Below, one piece after another: positions 10,349-17,891 of a DNA stretch of 64,000 nt. The notes under the pieces were generated by a model. The model was not told the DNA's origin and did no database searches. It saw only the letters and a list, made by a program, of their open reading frames with translations. Location of the stretch: positions 186,001 to 250,000 of the forward strand of contig JAJDDJ010000001.1 of NCBI GenBank assembly GCA_029260395.1, given 5' to 3'. The DNA comes from Phycisphaerales bacterium. GTDB taxonomy: Bacteria; Planctomycetota; Phycisphaerae; Phycisphaerales; UBA1924. How positions within the stretch are numbered: position 1 is the first letter of the stretch; each line of letters begins with the position of its first letter. The position numbers and the translations under genes were made by a program.

Positions 10349-11890
10349 GTGAGCAGAACCATCGGCCAAACGCGGACGGGCGACATCCGGCCGGGCGTGA
10401 TGACCGCCCTCGACTCCGAACTCTTCGGAGAAGCCCAGGCCCGCCACCTGCTCGCTCGCGCGGGTTTCGGTGGCACGCCCGCACAGGTCCGCACGCTCGC
10501 GGGCTGGGGGCTCGAACGCTCGGTGGACTACCTCCTCGAACCCGATGAGATCGAGGATGGCCGGGTCGAGGCCGACCTATTCGATCCGAACATCATGCGC
10601 CCCTACACCGCTGACCAGCGGGCGATGTACCGCGCCGCCCAGCAGCGAGGCGATGAGGACACCCTCAGCCAGCAACGCCTCCAGCGTCAGCAGCGCCAGC
10701 GCGACGATCGCAGGCAGATGCGTGAACTCCAGCGATGGTGGCTGACGCGCATGATCGAGACGCCCAAGCCGCTCGAAGAGAAGATGACGCTCTTCTGGCA
10801 CGGGCACTTTGCCACCAGCTACCGCACGATCGAGAACAGCTACCACATGTTCCGCCAGAACCAGCTGTTCCGTAAGCACGCGCTGGGCAATTTCGGCGAG
10901 CTGATGCTCCAGATCATCCGCGACCCCGCGATGCTCGCGTACCTTGACAACAACGACAGTCGCAAAGGCAAGCCAAACGAGAACCTCGCTCGCGAACTCA
11001 TGGAGCTCTTCAGCCTAGGCGTGGGCCACTACACCGAGAACGACATCAAAGAGGGCGCCCGAGCCCTCACCGGCTACACCTTCGACGACGACGAGTTCGT
11101 CTTCCAGGAACGCAACCACGACACCGGTGCCAAGGTCATCCTCGGCACCAAGGGCAACCTCGACGGCGACGGCTTTGTTATGGCCATCCTCGGGCAGCGC
11201 GCGGTCTCGCAGTACATGGCTTGGAAGTTCTACCGTTTCTTTGCCGCCGACACGCCCTTCGAAGCCCGCGCTCGCGGCCGAGAACATGACAAAGCGGTCC
11301 GCGACATCAGCGCCGCGATGCTCCGCAGCAAGTACTGGATGAAGCCCGTGCTCCAACGCCTGTTCATGAGCGAGCACTTCTATTCGGCCTCGGTCGTCCG
11401 CCAGCAGATCAAGAGCCCCACCGAGCTGGTCGTCAGCGCGACCCGCTCGCTGCTCACGCCTGTGCGCGATCTGTCCGTCCTGCTCGACGCCATGGCACTC
11501 ATGGGCCAGAATCTGTTCTTTCCGCCGAGCGTCGCGGGGTGGGACGGCGGGCGCAGCTGGATCAACACCTCCACGCTGTTCGTCCGTCAGAACGTCCTCG
11601 CGTACCTGCTCACCGGCAAGAAGCCACAGGGCTACGACGGCGCAGGCGACAGCAAGCGTTACGACGGCTTGCAACTCCTCGACGACCTCGTGCGCGACAA
11701 CCCAGAGGCCCTCGGCGACATCCGCGCGTGCGTCGAACACCTGCAAGCGCTCACGCTCGGCGAGCCCACCGAGCTTGCCACCCACACGCTCACCGACTTC
11801 GTCAACAAGCACGGCGGCGAACTGACCACCCCCATCGTCACCGCGCTGCTCCTGCTCATCACGGCCATGCCCGAGTACCAGCTCAACTGA
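10349..11890 (+). CDS. DUF1800 family protein
   Basis: 513 aa from a GTG at 10349 with AGGAGG at 10336-10341. Family features are visible: an N-terminal HLLARAGFGGTP, WWLTRMIETPKPLEEKMTLFWHGHF, a PNENLARELMELFSLGVGHY-like signature, MSEHFYSASVVRQQIKSPTE, and PPSVAGWDGGRSWINTSTL near the C-terminus. The biochemical role of DUF1800 is not established. It is nearly always followed by a DUF1501 gene, as here, 39 nt downstream, and both are abundant in planctomycetes. There is no clear signal peptide, unlike its partner. Confidence 0.9.
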   Translation: MSRTIGQTRTGDIRPGVMTALDSELFGEAQARHLLARAGFGGTPAQVRTLAGWGLERSVDYLLEPDEIEDGRVEADLFDPNIMRPYTADQRAMYRAAQQRGDEDTLSQQRLQRQQRQRDDRRQMRELQRWWLTRMIETPKPLEEKMTLFWHGHFATSYRTIENSYHMFRQNQLFRKHALGNFGELMLQIIRDPAMLAYLDNNDSRKGKPNENLARELMELFSLGVGHYTENDIKEGARALTGYTFDDDEFVFQERNHDTGAKVILGTKGNLDGDGFVMAILGQRAVSQYMAWKFYRFFAADTPFEARARGREHDKAVRDISAAMLRSKYWMKPVLQRLFMSEHFYSASVVRQQIKSPTELVVSATRSLLTPVRDLSVLLDAMALMGQNLFFPPSVAGWDGGRSWINTSTLFVRQNVLAYLLTGKKPQGYDGAGDSKRYDGLQLLDDLVRDNPEALGDIRACVEHLQALTLGEPTELATHTLTDFVNKHGGELTTPIVTALLLLITAMPEYQLN

Positions 11891-11929
11891 GCCTGCCGAT
11901 TCCAAGCCGTTTCCAAAGAGAGCTCCACC

Positions 11930-13270
11930 ATGGACCTGCACAACAAGCCCGCGTACACCCGGCGTGAATTCCTCGGTTCGTCAATCGCGATGGCGTCCGC
12001 CGCCATGACCGTGCCGTCGTTCGTCAACGCGTCGGCGCTCGGCCTTCCCATGCCGGGTTGGGGCATGAGCTCGATCCCGGGCGTTGATGAAGACCGCGTG
12101 CTCGTCATCATCCAGCTCAGCGGCGGCAACGACGGGCTCAACACCGTCGTGCCCTTCGGCGACGACCAGTACTACCGCAGCCGCGGCGGCATCGCCATCC
12201 CCCAGAATCAGGTCGGCAAGCTCAGCGGCCGCGGCGCGGGCGGCATCGGCCTCCACCCCGCGCTCGACTCCGTGCGAGAGCTCTACGACGAAGGCCTCAT
12301 GAGCATCGTGCAGGGCGTGGGCTACCCCAACCCCAACCGAAGCCACTTCAAATCGATGGATATCTGGCACACCGCCGACACCAGCGGCACGGGCGACGGA
12401 TGGCTCGGCCGCTACGTCGATGCCCAGTGCTGCGGCTTCGGCAAGGGCGAGAGCGGCCAAGTTGAGAGCCCTGACGAAGCCGCGGGCCAGCTTGCCATCG
12501 CCCTCGGCCGCGAGGCCCCGCTCGCGCTGCAAGGCCGCAAGTCAAAGCCCATCAGCTTCGAGACCGCCGATCTGTTCCGCTGGATCGGTGAGGACGTACA
12601 CGATTCGCTCGCAAGCCCCTATGCGGCGCTCAACCGCGAGGCTGTGCATCACGCAGCCGATGGCGACCACGAACACTCCACCGCTTCGTTCCTCGTACGT
12701 ACCGCCCTCGATGCGCAAGTATCCAGCGAACAGATCCGCAAGGCCGTCGCACGCCAGCCGGGCGTGGCGTACCCGCAGACCAAGCTTGGACAAGACCTCT
12801 CCATGATCGCCAGCATGATCGCAGCCGGGCTCAAGACCCGCGTGTTCTACGCGACCCACGGCAGCTTCGATACACACGCCGGCCAGGGCGGACCCAACGG
12901 CCAGCACGCCAACCTGCTCCGCCAGTTCAGCGAGGCGGTCAGCGCCTTCTACGCCGACCTCAAGCAGCAAGAACAAGACAAACGAGTCCTCACCATGACC
13001 TTCAGCGAGTTCGGCCGCCGAGTCGGGCAGAACGCCAGCGGCGGAACCGACCACGGCACCGCAGCGCCCATGTTCTTCTTTGGCCCCATGGTCAAGCCGG
13101 GCATCATCAACACCCACCCCTCGCTGCAAGACCTTGACAATGGCGACCTCAAGCACAGCCTCGACTTCCGAAGCGTCTACTCGACCGTGCTCGAAGACTG
13201 GCTCAGCGCCGACTCGCGCGAAGTGCTCGAACGCACCTACCGCAAGATCAGCCTGCTGAAGAAGGCCTAG
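11930..13270 (+). CDS. DUF1501 family protein with twin-arginine signal
   Basis: 446 aa. The N-terminus reads TRREFLGSSIAMASAAM, a Tat signal with an Arg pair at about residues 11-12, so export folded to the periplasm is likely. Family features include VIIQLSGGNDGLNTVVPF, NRSHFKSMDIWHTAD, TRVFYATHGSFDTHAGQ and FSEFGRRVGQNASGGTDHGT, which resemble the metal-binding core of the alkaline-phosphatase/sulfatase superfamily. Function is unproven. It forms a two-gene operon with the DUF1800 gene. Its 3' end overlaps a convergent minus-strand gene by 23 nt. Confidence 0.9.
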   Translation: MDLHNKPAYTRREFLGSSIAMASAAMTVPSFVNASALGLPMPGWGMSSIPGVDEDRVLVIIQLSGGNDGLNTVVPFGDDQYYRSRGGIAIPQNQVGKLSGRGAGGIGLHPALDSVRELYDEGLMSIVQGVGYPNPNRSHFKSMDIWHTADTSGTGDGWLGRYVDAQCCGFGKGESGQVESPDEAAGQLAIALGREAPLALQGRKSKPISFETADLFRWIGEDVHDSLASPYAALNREAVHHAADGDHEHSTASFLVRTALDAQVSSEQIRKAVARQPGVAYPQTKLGQDLSMIASMIAAGLKTRVFYATHGSFDTHAGQGGPNGQHANLLRQFSEAVSAFYADLKQQEQDKRVLTMTFSEFGRRVGQNASGGTDHGTAAPMFFFGPMVKPGIINTHPSLQDLDNGDLKHSLDFRSVYSTVLEDWLSADSREVLERTYRKISLLKKA

Positions 13271-13790
13271 GCCGAACGTCGGTCTCGGCGAAGGTGTTGC
13301 GGCACTTGGGGCACTCGACGAGGCCGGATTCGTTCGCTGGTGCAGTGCGCAGTGTCGTGTCGCATATCGGGCATAGGCAGCCGTCGATGCGGGCCCAGAA
13401 CCTTCTGTTGATTCTGCCATTGAGTCCCAGAATGCCGGCGCACATCAAGAGCACCCCCACCGACATGAGGATGACCATGAGTATCCCCATGATCGCCATC
13501 GGATCGAAAGCGACCATTCCACCCGCAATGACCACCTCGGACTTTGATTCGGCACGGTTGGGTGTTCCCATCCAGCGGATGGCCAGTCCCGCCATGAACA
13601 TCATGTGCCCGATGAATAGGGGCGATTTCATGCCCGGAAGTGCTCGTTCGAATTGCATCTTGAGCATCGGCGCTGACATGCCGGTGTCTTTCGAACGGCT
13701 CGCTCCATAGCCAGCCGCTGCGTCGCTTGAGTTGGCGATATTCAGTATCGGCCATCTTCTCAGCTTACTGGTCGCGACCACTATCTCCAA
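13248..13790 (-). CDS. Unknown membrane protein with C-terminal zinc ribbon
   Basis: Up to 180 aa. Two hydrophobic segments (about residues 58-72 and 95-125) are followed by a zinc-ribbon-like tail with CPIC and CPKC about 20 residues apart. The family is not recognised. The start is uncertain: the frame opens at a TTG (13790), has an internal ATG at 13679, and no good ribosome site. A TAAGCT box sits 6 nt before an ATG at 13755, but in a different frame (see findings). It overlaps the upstream gene by 26 nt and the convergent DUF1501 gene by 23 nt. The layout matches the next two genes: helices first, zinc ribbon last. Confidence 0.6.
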   Translation of the reverse strand: MEIVVATSKLRRWPILNIANSSDAAAGYGASRSKDTGMSAPMLKMQFERALPGMKSPLFIGHMMFMAGLAIRWMGTPNRAESKSEVVIAGGMVAFDPMAIMGILMVILMSVGVLLMCAGILGLNGRINRRFWARIDGCLCPICDTTLRTAPANESGLVECPKCRNTFAETDVRPRPSSAG

Positions 13791-14250
13791 GGTCTCCCGC
13801 CAACAGCATCTCCGGCGTCAGGCCGCGGTGCGCTAACACTAGTTGTTCGCCACACTCTGGGCACTGAATCGCCCCCTGCTCAACCACAAGGTCGGACAGT
13901 GCATATCCGCACAAGCACTCCTCTCTTGAGAGCAACGCTACCACGCTTCTCTTGACCACAAACACGCAGTACAACAGCCAGAGACCCGCTGGGAGTCCAA
14001 AGCCGATTGCGAATCTCGTGATTTTTGTAGGAATCGGCATGCTCTCCACTTCGCGGGAGAGTACTGGCATGTCCATGTAGGCGACTCCCAAGACGAAAGA
14101 AGCCAGAGCGACGGGCAGCGTCGAGATGACGAGAACAAAGCACAGCGGCCATCGCAGGCGACAAGCTCCGGCAATGTAACGCCGACGCTGGCGCTTTGGC
14201 ATCGATTGCAACTGCGGCGACACGATTTTTTGAATCCATGTCGTCAACAT
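13765..14250 (-). CDS. Unknown membrane protein with zinc ribbon, paralog of the gene upstream
   Basis: 161 aa from the ATG at 14250, which overlaps the upstream stop codon (TGATG), so translation is probably coupled. Two membrane helices (about residues 30-55 and 75-105) are followed by a zinc-ribbon-like part with CLCGY and CPECG, then RGLTPEMLLAGDL. The RGLTPEMLLAG tail is shared exactly with the gene upstream, showing a duplication. Function is unknown. The soluble zinc ribbon is probably on the cytoplasmic side (inference from its position after a basic loop). Confidence 0.75.
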   Translation of the reverse strand: MLTTWIQKIVSPQLQSMPKRQRRRYIAGACRLRWPLCFVLVISTLPVALASFVLGVAYMDMPVLSREVESMPIPTKITRFAIGFGLPAGLWLLYCVFVVKRSVVALLSREECLCGYALSDLVVEQGAIQCPECGEQLVLAHRGLTPEMLLAGDLGDSGRDQ

Positions 14251-14744
14251 CAGCGTGACTCCCTCGCGGACTCCCCCGCCAGCAGCATCTCCGGCGTGAG
14301 GCCGCGATCGACAAGCCTGATCCGCTCGCCGCACTCGGGGCACTGCACCGCGCCGTCCTCGATCGTCAGGCCCAGCAGGCTGTAGCCACACACACTCTTC
14401 GCTTGTTTGAGATGGGCAACGAGGGCCTTGCGTAGCCACCGATGCCTAGCGAGAAATGCGAACAGCATTGGCAGGCCGGCCGAGACAGCAATGGTGAGGA
14501 TCGTGGACACTATGACCAGGCCATCGGATCGTGTTTGATCGAAGACCGTCTCCACTACGATCATCATCGCGACGACCGACATGAACGCACTGATGAGAAC
14601 GGAAACACCGATCCAGGCGAGCGTCGCGATGGTCCCCCACGGCTTCGCCTTCCGTACGCCGTGCATCATCCGCTTGCACTGATCGTCGTCGAACGGGTCT
14701 AGCTCCGGGAACGCGCGGTAGATCTTGTCGACGAATAGCCGCAT
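14250..14744 (-). CDS. Unknown membrane protein with zinc ribbon, tandem paralog
   Basis: 164 aa. A soluble N-terminus (MRLFVDKIYRAFPELDPF) is followed by two helices (about residues 38-65 and 75-100) and a zinc-ribbon-like tail (VCGY ... CPECGE) ending RGLTPEMLLAGESARESR. It is the clearest member of the local paralog pair and heads a probable three-gene operon. There is no Shine-Dalgarno; TAAGCT lies exactly 6 nt before the ATG, suggesting a leaderless message. Function is unknown. Confidence 0.78.
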   Translation of the reverse strand: MRLFVDKIYRAFPELDPFDDDQCKRMMHGVRKAKPWGTIATLAWIGVSVLISAFMSVVAMMIVVETVFDQTRSDGLVIVSTILTIAVSAGLPMLFAFLARHRWLRKALVAHLKQAKSVCGYSLLGLTIEDGAVQCPECGERIRLVDRGLTPEMLLAGESARESR

Positions 14745-14750
14745 GCGCCC

Positions 14751-14756
14751 AGCTTA
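14751..14756 (-). promoter_or_regulatory. -10 box of a probable leaderless promoter for the zinc-ribbon operon
   Basis: TAAGCT on the minus strand, followed by 6 nt and then the ATG at 14744. No Shine-Dalgarno lies between them. The spacing would place transcription start at or beside the start codon. No clear -35 is seen. Confidence 0.5.
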
Positions 14757-14785
14757 CCAGCACACCGCCGCTAGGCGATGCGCGT

Positions 14786-15046
14786 TCAGTCCTTGGGCCT
14801 CGCCAGCATCTCGCCGATGGCGTTGGCTCCGCCTGTCTCGCCAGCGCCCGCGCCCTTGGCGGGCGCAGCAAGCTGAGTGCCCGCTTCAAGAGAGCCGCCC
14901 ACCGCGAACAGAATCCACGCTATCGCCAGCACCGGCGCAATCAGCAACATCGCCACAACCAGCTTGCCCGAGACGAGCCTTCGCCTCGGCATCGCAGCGC
15001 GGTTCCTACTGGCCACGACTGGTTCGGTCACAGCTGGTTCGGCCAC
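14786..15046 (-). CDS. Small one-helix membrane protein, unknown function
   Basis: 86 aa from a GTG at 15046, chosen because AGAAGGA lies about 6 nt upstream; an ATG at 14992 is the alternative (68 aa). A basic patch (MPRRRLVSGK) precedes one strong helix (VVAMLLIAPVLAIAWILFAV), followed by an Ala/Gly-rich tail. It lies between the superoxide dismutase gene and the zinc-ribbon operon on the same strand. No family is recognised. The SD and the basic-then-hydrophobic layout support a real gene. Confidence 0.6.
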   Translation of the reverse strand: MAEPAVTEPVVASRNRAAMPRRRLVSGKLVVAMLLIAPVLAIAWILFAVGGSLEAGTQLAAPAKGAGAGETGGANAIGEMLARPKD

Positions 15047-15072
15047 GGCTTGTCCTTCTCGGCAGAGCCCCG

Positions 15073-15723
15073 TTAGCTCATCGCCCGGTCGTAGTACTCG
15101 TTGACTTTCGCCCAGTTCACCACGTTGAAGAACGCCGCGATGTAATCGGGACGGCGGTTCTGGTAATGCAGGTAGTACGCGTGCTCCCACACATCGAGCC
15201 CGAGCACCGGCGTGGCCCCCTTGCACGAGCAGCTCGCGCTGGAGCACTGGCCGGGCATCGCCGGGTTGTCCTGGTTGGCGGTCGAGCCGACGCACAGCTT
15301 CTTGTCCGAGTTCACACAGAGCCACGCCCAGCCAGAGCCGAATCGGGTGGCCCCGGCATTGGCGAATTTCTCTTTGAAGCCGTCCATCGAGCCGAACGCC
15401 TCGTCGATGGCTTTGGCCAGGCCAGCCGATGGCGCTCCGCCCTTGCCCGCAGGAGCGAGCGTCTGCCAGAACATGCTGTGGTTGGCGTGCCCGCCCGCGT
15501 TGTTGCGGACGGCGGTCTGCTTGTCCTCTGGCAACTCGGCGAGCCGGGCACAGACCTCCCAGGGGCAGGCTGACGACTCGAGCTTGGTGCCCTTGAGGGC
15601 GTCGTTGGCCTTGGAGACGTACGCCGCGTGGTGCTTGCCGTGGTGGATCTCCATGGTCTTGGCATCGATGTGCGGCTCAAGGGCGTTCAGGGCAAACGGC
15701 AGTTCAGGCAAGGTGAAGGGCAT
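15073..15723 (-). CDS. Superoxide dismutase, Fe/Mn family, with cysteine-rich insert
   Basis: 216 aa from the ATG at 15723 (GGAGG 5 nt upstream). Converts superoxide to hydrogen peroxide and oxygen. All metal ligands are present: His in [11 protein letters not shown] (about residues 26-27), His82 in NHSMFW, and Asp177/His181 in [14 protein letters not shown] around 151-154 is Mn-type or cambialistic in flavour. Unusual: between QDNPAMPG and [13 protein letters not shown] lies [13 protein letters not shown] with three close cysteines (160, 165, 167), with four more at 53, 58, 136 and 144. No signal peptide is seen, so it is cytoplasmic. Confidence 0.93.
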   Translation of the reverse strand: MPFTLPELPFALNALEPHIDAKTMEIHHGKHHAAYVSKANDALKGTKLESSACPWEVCARLAELPEDKQTAVRNNAGGHANHSMFWQTLAPAGKGGAPSAGLAKAIDEAFGSMDGFKEKFANAGATRFGSGWAWLCVNSDKKLCVGSTANQDNPAMPGQCSSASCSCKGATPVLGLDVWEHAYYLHYQNRRPDYIAAFFNVVNWAKVNEYYDRAMS

Positions 15724-15808
15724 GGAAGCCTCCATTTGAGCTACGCCGGGCGCAGCGGGTGCGTGTGATGAGCCCTGACTGTAGCGCTGGACCGTGCCAT
15801 CTCGGCAA

Positions 15809-15837
15809 GTTGTACAGCTATCAAATACCAAACACAA
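15809..15837 (-). promoter_or_regulatory. Candidate sigma-70-type promoter of the superoxide dismutase gene
   Basis: On the minus strand, -35 TTGTGT (15832-15837) and -10 TACAAC (15809-15814) are separated by exactly 17 nt. Transcription would start near 15800, giving a leader of about 75 nt before the ATG at 15723. Assigned from consensus and position only. Confidence 0.45.
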
Positions 15838-15880
15838 GATAAAGTGCAGCCGCGTTGAAAAATCAAACCGAACTGAGGTT

Positions 15881-16060
15881 GCCTTGGGCGGAAAACTGGT
15901 TAGTCTGGCGATCCCGCCCGGATGTTGGCAACGCCAAACTTGGGCCGGGACTTACCTGCGTCGGGCGGAGCCCGGGGCCCATCTTCAAGCGGGTTGGATC
16001 GGCGGATGCCCGGCCCAGCCCACGAGTGAGCACCGGGCCTAGCCAAGGGTTTCCCAAGGC
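15881..16060. ncRNA. Candidate structured RNA (about 180 nt), family not recognised
   Basis: A gene-free stretch with nested complementarity. The outer stem GCCTTGGG (15881-15888) pairs with CCCAAGGC (16053-16060). TTGGC-AAC-GCCAA forms a perfect small hairpin (15925-15937). TGGGCCGGG (15941-15949) pairs with CCCGGCCCA (16009-16017), with GGGC/GCCC (15963-15973) inside it. GGGCGG (15886-15891) with CCGCCC (15914-15919) is a competing stem. A T-run follows at 16106-16111. The high GC makes chance pairing easy. It does not show tmRNA, SRP or RNase P signatures. It could also be a long leader of the sigma-factor gene. Confidence 0.35.
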
Positions 16061-16131
16061 GAGCTCAAACGTGCGGAAAACGCGGATTTATTGCTCGGCA
16101 AAACGTTTTTTCTGGATCGGTCTATGAATCT

Positions 16132-16160
16132 GGAACAAACAGTTGTTTGAATCGTATAAA
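16132..16160 (+). promoter_or_regulatory. Candidate promoter for the sigma factor gene, overlapping a palindrome
   Basis: A -35-like GGAACA (16132-16137) and -10 TATAAA (16155-16160) are separated by 17 nt. The spacer contains a perfect inverted repeat, CAAACA-GT-TGTTTG (16136-16149), placed where a repressor could block RNA polymerase. The leader would be about 230 nt. Confidence 0.4.
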
Positions 16161-16190
16161 CGCAGGCCCGCGTAGTTTCCAAGGTCTTGC

Positions 16191-16214
16191 GTCCAAGCGT
16201 CTTGACGCTCGGAC
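16191..16214. repeat. 24-bp near-perfect palindrome upstream of the sigma factor gene
   Basis: GTCCAAGCGTC and GACGCTCGGAC are inverted copies of 11 bp with one mismatch, separated by TT. The two-base centre is too tight for a good RNA hairpin, so a binding site for a dimeric regulator fits better. It lies just downstream of the candidate promoter. Confidence 0.45.
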
Positions 16215-16398
16215 ACGATTCGAGGACGATCCGAGGGTTCCATCTTGTTTCGGCGTGCGAAGAAGCACCCGGATGGAACGCTGCACGCTGTAAGGGTGTT
16301 TGGGCAGCCGAGAGCGAGAACACTCGCCGGCGAGACAGTGCGGAAATCGGCCCCTGGCGACAGCGGCCCGACATGCGACCCGCTCGGGTGGAGGCCGC

Positions 16399-17514
16399 AT
16401 GATGCGAAACGAGGATACCCGCGTGAGGACAGCAGTGATGCGACACGCGACTGGAAAACGGAAGCTCAGCCCGCTCGATCAGGTGCGTAGCAGGCACCGC
16501 GTCGGCGCGCGTTCGACCGAGGCAGCGGTCGGTAGCGGAGAATCCGTGCGCCGGCTCAGCTCCGAGGATGAGCGGCTGCTCAAGTACATGCTCGAGCACG
16601 AGCAGGACTTCATCGACAGCCCCGCCTTCTACGAGGCCGATGCCGAGAAGGACATCTACGCGCTGGGCGATGAGATTCAGCTCCCCGATACGAGCTGGTA
16701 CCACCCGGTGATGGACGACATCTCCGCCACCTCCCGGACCCGCACCGTCAAGAGCGGTCAGCAGGTCATCCTGACGGGTGCCCAAGAGAAGATCCTCTTC
16801 CACAAGTTCAACTACGCCCGCTACCGGATCTGGAAGCTCCAGCAGGAGATCTGGGCCCGGGCCAGCAAGCGTCCCACGCCCGAGCAGGTCACCGAGATTC
16901 TCGGCTGGCACCGCAAGGGCGACGAGATCCGCCAGCAGATCGCCAACACCAACCTCGCGCTGGTGCTCGCGATGGCTAAGCGCACCCGCATGAGCGAAGT
17001 GGACTTTGCCGACCTCGTCAGCGAGGGCAACATGGCGCTGCTCCGCGCGGTGGATAAGTTCGACGCGGGCCGTGGCTACAAGTTTTCGACCTACGCCTGT
17101 CGGGCGATTCTCAAGGCGTTTAGCCGCCAGGGGATGAAGCTCAGCAAGTACCGTCAGCGGTTCCCGACCGACTTCGACCCCAAGCTCGAGAAGTCCAACT
17201 TCGTAGAGTCAAAGCGGGCGAACCTTGAGAAGGATGCCGCCGAAGAGGTCAAACGGATCGTCGTGGACAACCGCGCCGAACTGACCTCTGTCGAGAGAAC
17301 GGTCATTGAGCACCGCTTCGGGCTTGAATCGACCGAGACGGAAAAGCCCATGACGCTCGAACAGGTCGGCCAGATTATCGGTGTGACCAAGGAGCGGGTT
17401 CGCCAGATCCAGAACAAGGCGATGGAGAAGATCCGCGTCAAGCTGGAGGCCAACTTCATGGGTGAGTCGGAGGGCGAAGCCAACGGCAAGCCCGAGCCTG
17501 CCACCAGCCGCTAG
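16399..17514 (+). CDS. RNA polymerase sigma factor, sigma-70 family (group 2/3-like)
   Basis: 371 aa from the ATG at 16399 (GGAGG at 16390-16394); the next codon, also ATG (16402), gives better spacing. Region 2: LVLAMAKRTRMSEVDFADLVSEGNMALLRAVDKFD, then GYKFSTYACRAILKAFSR (promoter melting and -10 recognition). Region 4: TLEQVGQIIGVTKERVRQIQNKAMEKIR, the helix-turn-helix that reads -35. Between them the linker (RQRFPTDFDPKLEKSN) replaces a normal region 3, and the long N-terminus has no region 1.1. It is therefore an alternative sigma factor. It is preceded by a 675-bp gene-free region and ends at a strong terminator. Confidence 0.92.
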   Translation: MMRNEDTRVRTAVMRHATGKRKLSPLDQVRSRHRVGARSTEAAVGSGESVRRLSSEDERLLKYMLEHEQDFIDSPAFYEADAEKDIYALGDEIQLPDTSWYHPVMDDISATSRTRTVKSGQQVILTGAQEKILFHKFNYARYRIWKLQQEIWARASKRPTPEQVTEILGWHRKGDEIRQQIANTNLALVLAMAKRTRMSEVDFADLVSEGNMALLRAVDKFDAGRGYKFSTYACRAILKAFSRQGMKLSKYRQRFPTDFDPKLEKSNFVESKRANLEKDAAEEVKRIVVDNRAELTSVERTVIEHRFGLESTETEKPMTLEQVGQIIGVTKERVRQIQNKAMEKIRVKLEANFMGESEGEANGKPEPATSR

Positions 17515-17545
17515 TTCCTGCTGGCTACAAACCCAAGCAATCCTC

Positions 17546-17580
17546 GCCGGCCCCCACCTCGGGGGCCGGCTTCGTTTTTG
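17546..17580 (+). terminator. Rho-independent terminator after the sigma factor gene
   Basis: A perfect 10-bp stem, GCCGGCCCCC / GGGGGCCGGC, with a 5-nt loop (ACCTC) is followed by TTCGTTTTTG. It lies 31 nt after the stop codon. Confidence 0.9.
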
Positions 17581-17891
17581 TCCATTGCGATGGCTGGGCC
17601 GAGGAGGCCATGGCTCCGGACCAGAGTCCTGTCGATCGGTGCTCACGTCCGAGAAAGTCACCGCATCCTGCCCTCATCGGGCATTGAGCATGGAGTCAAC
17701 GGGCAACTCTCGCTACGCTGTAACAGGGTCCGCGTCCTGCTTAATGCCTGCGCAGCCAACCGACATGCTGCCAGCGCGAATGGTCGAGGGATCCTTCGCA
17801 GCAGCTGATCCGAATCGGCCGTGATACGCACCCCTTGTGCCTTTCCTCCTGCTTCATCTGTCCTCCATCTGTACTGAGAGAGCGAGCAACC
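17581..17891. other. Gene-free interval between sigma factor and PilT-like genes
   Basis: About 310 nt without a convincing gene; the open frames here have no family-like content. It must hold the promoter of the PilT-like operon, but I see no clear -35/-10 pair. Confidence 0.5.
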
